From: Capnocytophaga sp. oral taxon 878
Lineage (GTDB): Bacteria > Bacteroidota > Bacteroidia > Flavobacteriales > Flavobacteriaceae
Reading direction: 5' to 3'
Assembly (NCBI RefSeq): GCF_002999135.1
Contig: NZ_CP027229.1
Span: forward strand, 186,001 to 250,000
Length of the DNA stretch: 64,000 nt
In this document: piece after piece, positions 9,290 to 17,049 of the stretch
Layout of the letters: each line of letters opens with the position of its first letter
Numbering within the stretch: position 1 is the first letter of the stretch
The notes under the pieces: model-generated
Told to the model about the DNA's origin: nothing
The model's input: only the letters and a program-made list of their open reading frames with translations
Database searches by the model: none
Program-made: the position numbers and the translations under genes

Positions 9290-9712
9290 TTAATATTGGC
9301 GATTGAAATCTATAATGTACATAATGCCTACGGGTACTGGAGTGCCGTTGTGCTTGGCAGGGATAAAGTGTGGTAGGCTGAGAATGATGCGCTTGGCTTC
9401 GTTTTTTAAACTTTCGTCGGTAGCTGAAACGTTAAGTATTTTTATGGTGCCGTTGGGCTCGATAATGAATGAGATGTTTGCCTTTCCTATGTAAGGGGGG
9501 CGTTCATATCCTTTAGGGAATAGGGCTTCTACCTTTTCTTGAATATGCTTGTCGATTTGCTGTTTGAAGCATTTTAATTGTTCTTCTTTAGATATATGCG
9601 CGCATTGCTGAAATTTTGGTTTTTCTTCTACTTTTTTATAGGAATAGTATTCTTTTTCTTGGCTGTAGGTGCTTAAGTAACAGCAAAATAGTATGAAGAA
9701 GGGTATTTTCAT
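9290..9712 (-). CDS. Secreted protein with TonB C-terminal domain (3)
   Basis: A 140-residue paralogue and first gene of the leftward trio. A short hydrophobic signal peptide (1-17, ending TYS-Q) leads into the cysteine pair KFQQC...QLKCFKQQIDKH and a more divergent TonB C-terminal domain (ISFIIEPNGTIKILNVSATD, RIILSLPHFIPAKHNG). The catalytic concept does not apply; TonB domains bind receptor TonB boxes. Its promoter lies in the right arm of the 280-bp inverted repeat (9732-9762), with the ATG about 20 nt downstream. The gene arrangement suggests local tandem duplication followed by divergence. Confidence 0.83.
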   Translation of the reverse strand: MKIPFFILFCCYLSTYSQEKEYYSYKKVEEKPKFQQCAHISKEEQLKCFKQQIDKHIQEKVEALFPKGYERPPYIGKANISFIIEPNGTIKILNVSATDESLKNEAKRIILSLPHFIPAKHNGTPVPVGIMYIIDFNRQY

Positions 9713-9731
9713 AGGGGTGTTGTTAATTTTG

Positions 9732-9762
9732 GCAAAGGTACAAAATAATTATTAAATAGCAA
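9732..9762 (-). promoter_or_regulatory. Promoter of the secreted TonB-domain trio
   Basis: On the minus strand TTG (9762-9760), 19 nt, then TACCTTTGC (9740-9732). It is the mirror copy of the dnaB promoter inside the inverted repeat and drives transcription into the same interval from the other side. Confidence 0.75.
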
Positions 9763-10011
9763 GAGGGTGGGGAGGATTTGGGGGAGGTAAGAGGTAAGAG
9801 GTAAGAGATAAGAGGGGGATTGAAAATGCGTAATGAGGAAGTGATGAAAATAGTGGTAAAATGGTAAATATATGAGAAAAATGTAAGGTTTTGTGTATTT
9901 TGTTGTGAATTTGGCAAAGGGGTGTTTTGATGTTTAGGGTGTTGATAATCAATAAAGTAATGCTTATCCTTCGTTTATAGTTCGTTTATAGTTCGTTATT
10001 CGTTCGTTCAT
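9732..10011 (-). repeat. 280-bp inverted repeat, right arm
   Basis: Reverse-complement partner of 4445-4724, of equal length. It contains 11-nt units at its outer side, the CTCTTAC heptamer run, and a promoter at the inner end. The two arms bracket a 5.0-kb block holding dnaB, msrA, GH3 and the three secreted TonB-domain genes. Confidence 0.85.
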
Positions 10012-10037
10012 CCTTTGTTATTTGTTTGTTCATCCTT
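9963..10037 (+). repeat. 11-nt-period tandem array, copy B
   Basis: Six 11-nt units can be read: CTTCGTTTATA, GTTCGTTTATA, GTTCGTTATTC, GTTCGTTCATC, CTTTGTTATTT and GTTTGTTCATC. The array extends about 25 bp beyond the outer boundary of the 280-bp repeat, with decaying units. Confidence 0.8.
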
Positions 10038-10313
10038 TCTTTATTTTAAGCTGATCTTAGATTATCTATTTAGTTTAATTAGAAGGCTGATTTCTATATA
10101 CTTATATTACATTTAATGTGTATTGGTGTAGGGCGGGAGGATACAGGAATGGTAGGGGAGGGGAGAGGGGAGTATTGGGGGTGGTAGGGTTGCGGAAAAT
10201 GCAATTGTGCAGAGGGGTGCTTTTGAGGGTTTTGAAGGCTTGAAAAAGCTGTAAGGGAAGGTGCTGAAAATTAGAGGGTAAGATTTTTTATTTAAACTTT
10301 TTTAGGAAAAAAT
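10038..10313. other. Intergenic stretch upstream of gcvH, no gene seen
   Basis: Together with the repeat arm this makes a 660-bp gene-free gap (9713-10374). Positions 10038-10120 are AT-rich; 10125-10270 is strikingly G-rich on the plus strand, with several runs of three to five G. I see no open frame with coding character and no RNA gene. Confidence 0.5.
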
Positions 10314-10345
10314 TTGCAGGTTTAAAAAAAACGTATTACTTTTGG
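10314..10345 (+). promoter_or_regulatory. gcvH promoter
   Basis: TTG at 10314-10316, 20 nt, then TACTTTTG (10337-10344). The surrounding TTTGCAGGTTT box also occurs at the tRNA-Arg promoter near 56921, which suggests a strong housekeeping promoter type. Confidence 0.7.
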
Positions 10346-10374
10346 CACTTGTTAATTGAAAAGTTAATAGGAAG

Positions 10375-10737
10375 ATGAAATTTACTAAAGACCATTTGTG
10401 GGTGCGCTTGGAAGGCGAGGTAGCTACCGCGGGAATTACCGATTTTGCTCAGCAATCACTATCGGATATAGTGTATGTGGAGGTAGAAACAGTAGGCGAT
10501 ACGGTGGCTAAAGATGCTATTTTTGGGTCGGTTGAGGCTATAAAGACAGTATCAGACCTATTTATGCCTATGAGTGGTGAGATAGTAAGTTTTAACGAAT
10601 CACTTAACCAGCACCCAGAGGTGGTAAATACGGATCCTTATGGAGAGGGCTGGATGGTGAAAATTAAGATTAGTGCGCCCCAAGAATGGGACGAATTACT
10701 GAGTGAAGAAGATTACAATGCCCTTATTGATGCTTAA
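10375..10737 (+). CDS. gcvH: Glycine cleavage system H protein
   Basis: Lipoyl-carrier protein that shuttles the aminomethyl group between the P, T and L proteins of the glycine cleavage system. The 120-residue sequence has the H-protein fold with KDHLWVRLEGEVATAGITDF at the start and the lipoylation site at Lys57 in FGSVEAIKTVSDL. Length is close to the usual 125-130 residues. Its coding end overlaps the start of the VanZ-like gene, implying one transcript. The other glycine cleavage genes are not in the window. Confidence 0.97.
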   Translation: MKFTKDHLWVRLEGEVATAGITDFAQQSLSDIVYVEVETVGDTVAKDAIFGSVEAIKTVSDLFMPMSGEIVSFNESLNQHPEVVNTDPYGEGWMVKIKISAPQEWDELLSEEDYNALIDA

Positions 10738-11110
10738 ACAGCGCAAATACACTATTTTATGGGTGTTATGGGTAGTGGCTGTGGTAGTACTTAGCCTTGT
10801 GGAAGGTAAAGAAATGCCACAAGCGCCTCGGATACCTTACCTTGATAAGGTGGTACACTTTGGTTTCTATTTTGGGTATACAGTATTATTTGTTTTGGCT
10901 TTTTGGAAAGAAACAAAAATAATACCTAATGTTAAGAAGTGTTATGTTTGGGCGTTTGTAAGTGCAATTTTGATAGGAGCAACAATGGAAATACTGCAAG
11001 GAGCGCTTACAGTTACACGCAGTGCCGACCCAGTAGATATGGTGTTCAATACATTTGGCACAGTTGTTGCTTTACTATTTATGACAAGATATAAAGAGCT
11101 TTTTAGATAA
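10730..11110 (+). CDS. VanZ-like membrane protein
   Basis: Small integral membrane protein of the VanZ family (126 residues from the chosen start). Four hydrophobic segments are visible, with the family pattern PYLDKVVHFGFYFGYTVLF, ATMEILQGALT and RSADPVDMVFNTFGTVVALLF. I chose the ATG at 10730, which overlaps the gcvH stop by 8 bp; in-frame alternatives are ATG 10718 and GTG 10703, which would overlap more. VanZ relatives are linked to low-level teicoplanin resistance in enterococci, but in flavobacteria the gene commonly sits beside gcvH and its role is unclear. tonB follows 42 bp later. Confidence 0.88.
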   Translation: MLKQRKYTILWVLWVVAVVVLSLVEGKEMPQAPRIPYLDKVVHFGFYFGYTVLFVLAFWKETKIIPNVKKCYVWAFVSAILIGATMEILQGALTVTRSADPVDMVFNTFGTVVALLFMTRYKELFR

Positions 11111-11152
11111 TTGTTAAAAGTATAATTTAATAACCTTTTAAAGAAAATCATT

Positions 11153-11884
11153 ATGCAACCTAAAAAAAATCCAAGTGCCGATTTGGCAAAAAGTAGTGGT
11201 TTGTTCTTTGCTATAGGTTTTGCTATTGTATCAGGGCTTTCATTATGGGGCTTTGAAACAAATGTAAGTACCGGAGGAAAGGGTGGAGGCCGAGAATCAC
11301 AAGTGGATAAGGTGTTGGATGAGACTGTAGAGGAGGTACATATAGAACTTCCTGATACGCCACCGCCACCGCCACCACCACCAGCTCCAGCTGTAGTAGA
11401 AACTGTGGAAGTAGTGGAAAACAACACTAACATTCAAGAAACAGCTATTGCAAGTAACGAGACTACTAAAGAAGAAAAAGTAGTAGAAGTAAAACAGATT
11501 CAAACCCCAGTAGAAGAGGATATTCCTATTGATGTTCCTTTTACTATCATTGAGGATAAACCTATGTTTGAGGCTTGTAAGAATGTGCCTAAACCTGAGC
11601 AGCCAAAATGCTTTAAAGAGAATTTGGATAAACACGTGGCTAAAACATTCCAATACCCACAAGCAGCAATGGAAATGGGTACCCAAGGAAGGGTGAATGT
11701 GAGTTTCCGTATTAATACAGATGGTTCTGTTACCGTTTTAGGTGTACGTGGTCCGGATAAATTACTTGAAGCTGAAGCACGTCGCATCATTGAAAAATTA
11801 CCTAAGCTGATACCAGGTAAACAACGTGGAAAACCTACTCCAGTTACATTTGGTTATCCTATCAGCTTTAAATTGGAACAATAA
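11153..11884 (+). CDS. tonB: Energy transducer TonB
   Basis: Links the inner-membrane ExbB/ExbD proton motor to outer-membrane TonB-dependent receptors. The 243-residue protein has a cytoplasmic start, one transmembrane helix (about residues 16-34), a flexible linker with an eight-proline run (from about residue 66), and a C-terminal TonB domain (about 125-243) with VSFRINTDGSVTVLGVRG and KLIPGK. The same cysteine pair that marks the secreted paralogues (MFEAC...QPKCFKENLDKH) is present at the domain boundary. It is the only protein in the cluster with the full TonB architecture. It probably belongs to the gcvH-vanZ transcript and ends at a strong hairpin (11908-11948). Confidence 0.95.
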   Translation: MQPKKNPSADLAKSSGLFFAIGFAIVSGLSLWGFETNVSTGGKGGGRESQVDKVLDETVEEVHIELPDTPPPPPPPPAPAVVETVEVVENNTNIQETAIASNETTKEEKVVEVKQIQTPVEEDIPIDVPFTIIEDKPMFEACKNVPKPEQPKCFKENLDKHVAKTFQYPQAAMEMGTQGRVNVSFRINTDGSVTVLGVRGPDKLLEAEARRIIEKLPKLIPGKQRGKPTPVTFGYPISFKLEQ

Positions 11885-11907
11885 TTCCTTAAAAATAAAC
11901 TGTATGA

Positions 11908-11948
11908 GTCAGTAGTTGGTTGGAAGACTAACTACTGGCTTTTTTTTG
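11908..11948 (+). terminator. Terminator after tonB
   Basis: Stem CAGTAGTT (11910-11917) pairs with AACTACTG (11930-11937) around a 12-nt loop and is followed by a run of eight or more T. Confidence 0.9.
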
Positions 11949-11956
11949 AATTAAAA

Positions 11957-12730
11957 GTGATGAAGATATTTTATTTTGTATTTTTATTATTCCCAATGCT
12001 TTTAATAGCACAGGAGGAAGAAGAGATGTATCCTTATATTGTAATACGGGAGAAACCTATGTTTCCAATGTGTGTAGGTAAACCACAGGAAGAGCAGTTG
12101 CAATGTTTTAAGCAGGCATTGGATGCGCATATAAAGAAATATTTTTACTATCCTCCTGAAGCAAAGGAGGCAGGTATACAAGGGCGAGTGAATGTCAGTT
12201 TTTGTATAGATAAAGAAGGTAAAGTGAAAGTATTGGCGGTGCGAGGTAATGATGAGTGTTTGGAGGAAGCTGCAAAATATATGATTGAGCAGCTGCCTAT
12301 ATTGATACCAGGTAAAAGCGATGGTGAACCTAAGATAGTAACTTTTGCATATCCTATCATCTTTAAGTTGCAAGAAGACAATACTTATGTGGGGCTAAAA
12401 GATGTGGAAAAATGTCCGCAGTTTGAGGGGTGTGAGTATGTATCACGAGAGAAAGATTTTCAATGCTTTATAGAGCATTTTAATCAGTATTTGAAAAGTA
12501 AGGGATTGATACCTTTTGATGGTAATAGAGATTTTGAAGAAGGTAAGGTGTTTGTAGGGGTACAGATAGATGAGAAAGGACAAACACAATTATTTTCAAC
12601 AAATGGAAAGACGAAGGAGTTGGAACAACGAGCAAGGGAACTTCTTGAAGCAATGCCAGCTGTAAAACCAGCTATTTACAAAGGTGTGCCAAGAGCAGTG
12701 CGCTTTTATTACTCGGTGAAATTTAAGTAG
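11957..12730 (+). CDS. Secreted protein with two TonB C-terminal-like domains
   Basis: A 257-residue protein with signal peptide (1-19, ending LIA-Q) and two successive TonB-like C-terminal domains. The first (about 20-140) keeps the family features: PMFPMC...QLQCFKQALDAH, VNVSFCIDKEGKVKVLAVRG, LPILIPGK. The second (about 145-257) starts with a degenerate cysteine pair (PQFEGC...DFQCFIEH) and keeps VFVGVQIDEKGQTQLFSTNG and a final RAVRFYYSVKFK. There is no transmembrane anchor or proline linker. It follows tonB after a terminator, so it may have its own promoter, although I cannot point to a clear one. The function is unknown. Confidence 0.82.
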   Translation: MMKIFYFVFLLFPMLLIAQEEEEMYPYIVIREKPMFPMCVGKPQEEQLQCFKQALDAHIKKYFYYPPEAKEAGIQGRVNVSFCIDKEGKVKVLAVRGNDECLEEAAKYMIEQLPILIPGKSDGEPKIVTFAYPIIFKLQEDNTYVGLKDVEKCPQFEGCEYVSREKDFQCFIEHFNQYLKSKGLIPFDGNRDFEEGKVFVGVQIDEKGQTQLFSTNGKTKELEQRARELLEAMPAVKPAIYKGVPRAVRFYYSVKFK

Positions 12731-12790
12731 AGATAAGGGCTGTACTTACTAAAAGAAGCAGAAGCTGTGCAAAAAAATGTTTATAGTTTA

Positions 12791-12821
12791 TTGCTAATTG
12801 ATAATTGTTTTATATCTTTGC
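12791..12821 (+). promoter_or_regulatory. accA promoter
   Basis: TTG (12791-12793), 19 nt, TATCTTTGC (12813-12821), about 30 nt upstream of the accA ATG. Confidence 0.75.
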
Positions 12822-12850
12822 ACTTTAAAAATCAAGATAACACTTAGTAT

Positions 12851-13804
12851 ATGGAATATTTAGATTTTGAACAACCTATTAAAGAGTTAGAAGAACAAAT
12901 GCAGAAGTGTCAGCTCATTGGGGATGAGAGTGATGTAGATATGAGTGATGCTTGCAAAAAGATAGAAAAGAAGCTGAACCAAGTAAAGAAAGAGATTTAC
13001 AGTAATTTGACAGCATGGCAACGGGTACAGATATCACGTCATTTGGAGCGTCCTTATACGTTGGATTATATCAAAGCCCTTGCTGGAGATACTTTTCTTG
13101 AACTACACGGAGACCGTACAGTAAAAGATGATAAAGCAATGATAGGAGGCTTTGGTAAGATAGATGACCAGAGTTTCCTTTTTATTGGTCAGCAGAAAGG
13201 GGTAAATACCAAGATGCGCCAATATCGCAATTTTGGTATGGCCAACCCTGAGGGCTACCGCAAAGCCCTTCGCCTGATGAAACAAGCTGAGAAGTTTAAT
13301 ATACCAGTGGTATGCTTTGTAGATACCCCAGGAGCTTTTCCAGGGATTGAAGCTGAAGAGCGTGGACAAGGAGAAGCTATTGCACGTAATCTTTTGGAAA
13401 TGTCTCGCTTAAAAGTGCCTACTATTGTGTTTATCATAGGTGAAGGTGCCTCAGGAGGAGCTTTGGGTATTGGTATTGGCGATAAGGTGTACATGCTTGA
13501 AAATACTTGGTATTCGGTAATTTCGCCTGAATCTTGTTCATCTATTTTATGGCGTAGTTGGGAATATAAAAAAGAGGCTGCTGAAGCCTTGAAACTTACT
13601 GCTCCTGATATGAAAAAACTCAAGTTGATAGATGAGATTATAAAAGAGCCACTTGGAGGGGCACACCACGATCGTGAGGCTATGTTTGTTACTATACGCA
13701 AAGTAATTCTTGATGCTTATAAAGAATTGAAGAAACTACCTGCCGATAGGCTAGTAGAGAAGCGTATGGATAAATACCTCAATATGGGGGTGTATAAAGA
13801 GTAA
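12851..13804 (+). CDS. accA: Acetyl-CoA carboxylase carboxyltransferase subunit alpha
   Basis: One half of the carboxyltransferase that moves CO2 from carboxybiotin to acetyl-CoA, the first step of fatty-acid synthesis; it works with AccD and the biotin-carrier parts, which are not in the window. The 317-residue length is typical. A helical N-terminus ([20 protein letters not shown]) is followed by the crotonase-fold core with [27 protein letters not shown] glycine-rich loop (residues about 152-170) and [20 protein letters not shown]. The gene has its own promoter; an unknown secreted-protein gene follows after 46 bp. Confidence 0.98.
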   Translation: MEYLDFEQPIKELEEQMQKCQLIGDESDVDMSDACKKIEKKLNQVKKEIYSNLTAWQRVQISRHLERPYTLDYIKALAGDTFLELHGDRTVKDDKAMIGGFGKIDDQSFLFIGQQKGVNTKMRQYRNFGMANPEGYRKALRLMKQAEKFNIPVVCFVDTPGAFPGIEAEERGQGEAIARNLLEMSRLKVPTIVFIIGEGASGGALGIGIGDKVYMLENTWYSVISPESCSSILWRSWEYKKEAAEALKLTAPDMKKLKLIDEIIKEPLGGAHHDREAMFVTIRKVILDAYKELKKLPADRLVEKRMDKYLNMGVYKE

Positions 13805-13850
13805 TTAGTCAATTAACTATTGGCTAATAATCATAATAATCAATATTACT

Positions 13851-15056
13851 ATGAAATACTTATTTCTTTTATGTAGCATCTTATTGTCTGTATCTGTATA
13901 TGGGCAAAAAGATAGTGAGAACTACATCAAAGCAGGGAAACCTGTATTTGTGATAGCAAAAAGGAATAACTGTAGGATATTATCAGAAAATATTGATCGT
14001 GAGAAAACCGAACTAGAAACAAACTTTAAGTTCCTAAATGTAGAAGTACGTGAAGTTCTTTCATTGAAAAAAGGTGAGGGGATACAGTTCGAAAATGAAG
14101 CACATACAACTGTTTATATAGAAGGAGATAATAATTTGGGAGATAACTGTACTAAAGTTATCTTTTGGGATGGAAAATCTACTTCTGACCCTATTGTTTA
14201 TAAAGGACTTTATCTTTCAACAGAATATTTTTCTCCTAAACTGCTTAAAAAGAAACTACAATCTAATTATTACACTTATTTCTTGAGTAAATTGGAGCAG
14301 TATAAGAACAAAGAAGAGAAAATCACTTCTCATTCTAAAGAAGTTTCTGATAGAATTGTTTATTATGAACTTGTTAGAAAAATAGACTATAGTAATTTTA
14401 TGAGTTCTTATGAACTTTTGCCCATTAATACAAAAGGAATTAAGATGATTCAAGTAAAATGCAATGGAAAAAATAGTCGAACTATCTATCTTAATGAAAA
14501 GGGGCAGCTTATTAAAACAAGGTCTTTCTTTGAAGATGGTGAGGAGTCATCAATAGATGAATATGTTTATGAAAATGGATTATTGCGCAAAAAGATAGAA
14601 AAATCAAATAAGGGTACTATAGATGAAACTTTGTATGCTTATACTGATAATGAGATTTTTGTAAGAGCTATATCCAAAGATAATCCACCTTTTGGGAATT
14701 ATTACAATTGTAATTACGCACAACTCAAAGAAGATTTTTTAGATTTATATATAGTACACTTTTCAACTTTTGATTATTCAGTAAATGAAAGAGCAGCTAT
14801 TATCAAGCAAGGAAATCTAATTGTTAATAAAGAATTAGATCTTACTATTCATCTTTCAAGGACTAAGAATTATTTACCAATCACTTATAAATACAAAAAT
14901 AAGGAAGGTAAAATAATAGCAAAGCAACCCACTCTTTGGGGAAATATTTTTGAAGGAGAAAAAACAGAGTATCATTGGGATAACAACCAGCGTATTAGCA
15001 AAATTGTGATTACTGAAGGAAAAGAGAAAACAGTTTATACGTATGAGTATAATTAA
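13851..15056 (+). CDS. Secreted protein of unknown function
   Basis: I do not recognise a family for this 401-residue protein. It has a signal peptide (about 1-18, ending VYG-Q). The middle is rich in lysine and charged residues, and the C-terminal half contains short beta-rich phrases of the type found in YD/MORN-like wall proteins (IYLNEKGQLIKTRSFFEDG, DEYVYENGLLRKKIEKS, HWDNNQRISKIVI, KTVYTYEYN), so a beta-hairpin repeat surface is plausible. Cysteines are few. It lies between accA (46 bp upstream) and lysS (86 bp downstream) on the same strand without a visible terminator, so it may be cotranscribed with either. Confidence 0.7.
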   Translation: MKYLFLLCSILLSVSVYGQKDSENYIKAGKPVFVIAKRNNCRILSENIDREKTELETNFKFLNVEVREVLSLKKGEGIQFENEAHTTVYIEGDNNLGDNCTKVIFWDGKSTSDPIVYKGLYLSTEYFSPKLLKKKLQSNYYTYFLSKLEQYKNKEEKITSHSKEVSDRIVYYELVRKIDYSNFMSSYELLPINTKGIKMIQVKCNGKNSRTIYLNEKGQLIKTRSFFEDGEESSIDEYVYENGLLRKKIEKSNKGTIDETLYAYTDNEIFVRAISKDNPPFGNYYNCNYAQLKEDFLDLYIVHFSTFDYSVNERAAIIKQGNLIVNKELDLTIHLSRTKNYLPITYKYKNKEGKIIAKQPTLWGNIFEGEKTEYHWDNNQRISKIVITEGKEKTVYTYEYN

Positions 15057-15142
15057 CAGATTAGAGGATTAGCAAAATTATGAAGCTGAACGCTTTTAAC
15101 TGACCACTAACTATTAATCATTGAATATTAATCATTAAAAAG

Positions 15143-16831
15143 ATGTTATCAGAACAAGAAATAATTCGTAGAGAAAAACTAACGAAATTAAAAGAATTAG
15201 GGATAAATCCTTATCCTGCTCCATTATATCCGGTTGATACTACTTCTAAGGATGTAGCAGATCATTATGAAGAAGGTAAACAAGTGGTTGTAGCTGGGCG
15301 ATTGATGTCGTTGCGCGTACAAGGAAAAGCTTCATTTGCTACATTGCAAGATAGTGAAGGTACAATGCAATTGTACTTTAATCGTGATGAGATGTGTCCT
15401 AATGAGGATAAAACGCTCTACAATGAGGTGTTTAAAAAGCTTCTTGACTTAGGCGACTTTATAGGTGTAGAAGGCTATTTGTTCATCACTAAGATGGGAG
15501 AAAAAACTGTAGCTGTTAAGAACTTTACTCTTCTTTCAAAAGTATTACGCCCATTACCTATGCCTAAAGTAGATGCAGAAGGCAAAGTACACGATGCTTT
15601 TACTGACCCTGAGCAACGCTACCGTATGCGATATGTGGATTTGGTAGTGAACCCACAAGTAAAAGAGGTGTTCTTGAAACGTACAAAACTGTTCAATGCA
15701 ATGCGTCAGTTTTTTAACGATGCAGGTTATTTGGAAGTAGAAACACCTATATTGCAAGCTATCCCGGGGGGAGCTAGCGCACGTCCGTTTATCACTCATC
15801 ACAATGCATTGGATATTCCATTGTATATGCGTATTGCTAATGAGTTGTACTTAAAACGTCTTATTGTAGGTGGTTTTGATGGGGTGTATGAGTTTTCAAA
15901 GAACTTCCGTAATGAAGGTATGGATAGAACTCATAACCCAGAATTTACTGCAATGGAAATTTATGTGGCTTATAAAGATTACCACTGGATGATGGACTTT
16001 ACTGAGCGTTTGCTTGAGCATTGTGCTATCGCAGTGAATGGTACTACTAAAGCTACTTTTGGCAAACACGAAGTAGACTTTAAAGCTCCTTATCCGAGAG
16101 TTACTATGACCGATGCTATCAAACAGTTTACAGGTTTTGATATTACTGGGAAAACAGAAGAAGAATTAAGAGCTTTTGCACATTCTATTGGTATTGCAGT
16201 AGATGAGACTATGGGTAAAGGTAAGCTTATAGATGAGATATTTGGTGAGAAATGCGAAGGTAACTTCATTCAGCCTACTTTCATCACTGATTATCCTAAA
16301 GAGATGTCGCCACTTACCAAAGAACATCGCGATAATCCTGACCTTACGGAGCGTTTTGAGCTAATGGTATGTGGTAAAGAAATAGCTAATGCATACTCTG
16401 AGCTTAATGACCCTATAGACCAACGTGAGCGTTTTGAAGAGCAATTACGACTTTCGGAAAAAGGTGATGATGAGGCGATGTTTATAGATCAAGACTTTTT
16501 GAGAGCTCTTGAATATGGTATGCCTCCTACCTCGGGTTTGGGTATCGGTATGGATAGATTGATTATGTTCCTCACCAATAATGAGAGTATACAAGAAGTA
16601 CTTTTCTTCCCACAAATGCGACCAGAGAAGAAAGCGGTAGAGTTGTCAGAAGATGAAAAAGTAGTGTTCGAACTACTAAAAACTTCAGAAAAGCTTCTTT
16701 TAGAAACTCTTAAAACACAAACTGCTTTCTCTAACAAGAAATGGGATAAAGCTATCAAAGGGCTTACCAGCAAGAAAGTTGCTAAAGTAGTAAAAGAAGG
16801 AGAAGAACTGTTTGTAGAATTAACAAATTAG
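15143..16831 (+). CDS. lysS: Lysyl-tRNA synthetase, class II
   Basis: Charges tRNA-Lys with lysine. The 562-residue protein has the OB-fold anticodon-binding domain (about 55-160, VAGRLMSLRVQGKASFATLQ) and a class II catalytic core with motif 1 around FNDAGYLEVETPILQ, motif 2 NFRNEGMDRTHNPEFT and motif 3 GLGIGMDRLIMFLTN. After motif 3 there is a C-terminal extension of about 70 residues (KKAVELSEDEKVVFELLKTS onward) that E. coli LysS lacks but that flavobacterial enzymes often carry. No T-box or leader structure is apparent upstream. A terminator follows at 16858. Confidence 0.98.
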   Translation: MLSEQEIIRREKLTKLKELGINPYPAPLYPVDTTSKDVADHYEEGKQVVVAGRLMSLRVQGKASFATLQDSEGTMQLYFNRDEMCPNEDKTLYNEVFKKLLDLGDFIGVEGYLFITKMGEKTVAVKNFTLLSKVLRPLPMPKVDAEGKVHDAFTDPEQRYRMRYVDLVVNPQVKEVFLKRTKLFNAMRQFFNDAGYLEVETPILQAIPGGASARPFITHHNALDIPLYMRIANELYLKRLIVGGFDGVYEFSKNFRNEGMDRTHNPEFTAMEIYVAYKDYHWMMDFTERLLEHCAIAVNGTTKATFGKHEVDFKAPYPRVTMTDAIKQFTGFDITGKTEEELRAFAHSIGIAVDETMGKGKLIDEIFGEKCEGNFIQPTFITDYPKEMSPLTKEHRDNPDLTERFELMVCGKEIANAYSELNDPIDQRERFEEQLRLSEKGDDEAMFIDQDFLRALEYGMPPTSGLGIGMDRLIMFLTNNESIQEVLFFPQMRPEKKAVELSEDEKVVFELLKTSEKLLLETLKTQTAFSNKKWDKAIKGLTSKKVAKVVKEGEELFVELTN

Positions 16832-16857
16832 TCAATTTTTCGATTAGTAAATTATAG

Positions 16858-16900
16858 ATGCCAAAGGTTGTATTATATTCTTTGGCATTTTCTTTTTCTT
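16858..16900 (+). terminator. Terminator after lysS
   Basis: Stem ATGCCAAAG (16858-16866) pairs with CTTTGGCAT (16880-16888), followed by a T-rich tract. Confidence 0.85.
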
Positions 16901-16971
16901 ATAGATTAATAGAGATGAGTTGATATCACTGAGAAATGAACTTATAAGTACATTTTTGTAGAAACTTAAAT

Positions 16972-17018
16972 AAAAAAATCAGCGAATTTGTGAAAGCAAA
17001 TTCGCTGATTTTTTTTGT
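16972..17018. terminator. Bidirectional terminator between lysS and the MFS gene
   Basis: A near-perfect hairpin: AATCAGCGAATTTG and CAAATTCGCTGATT separated by a 6-nt loop (16991-16996), with an A-run on the left and a T-run on the right, so it can end transcription from either side. It is the terminator of the leftward MFS gene. Confidence 0.9.
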
Positions 17019-17049
17019 TAATTATAGATTGTTTATTGTTTGTAGATGA

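Noticed and set aside
4539..9917. Two similar ~65-residue open frames (4539-4742 plus, 9723-9917 minus) sharing a run such as TFFSYIYHF and LPLTSPKSSPPSCYLII
   Set aside because: They lie within the 280-bp inverted repeat and overlap promoters; similarity is explained by repeated DNA, and composition is low-complexity, not coding.
10703..10729. GTG start for the VanZ-like gene
   Set aside because: It would overlap gcvH by 35 bp and add a polar extension; the ATG at 10730 gives a compact overlap and a typical N-terminus.
15057..15142. T-box or lysine riboswitch upstream of lysS
   Set aside because: The 86-bp gap is AT-rich with TTAATCATTA repeats and no conserved T-box or lysine aptamer elements.
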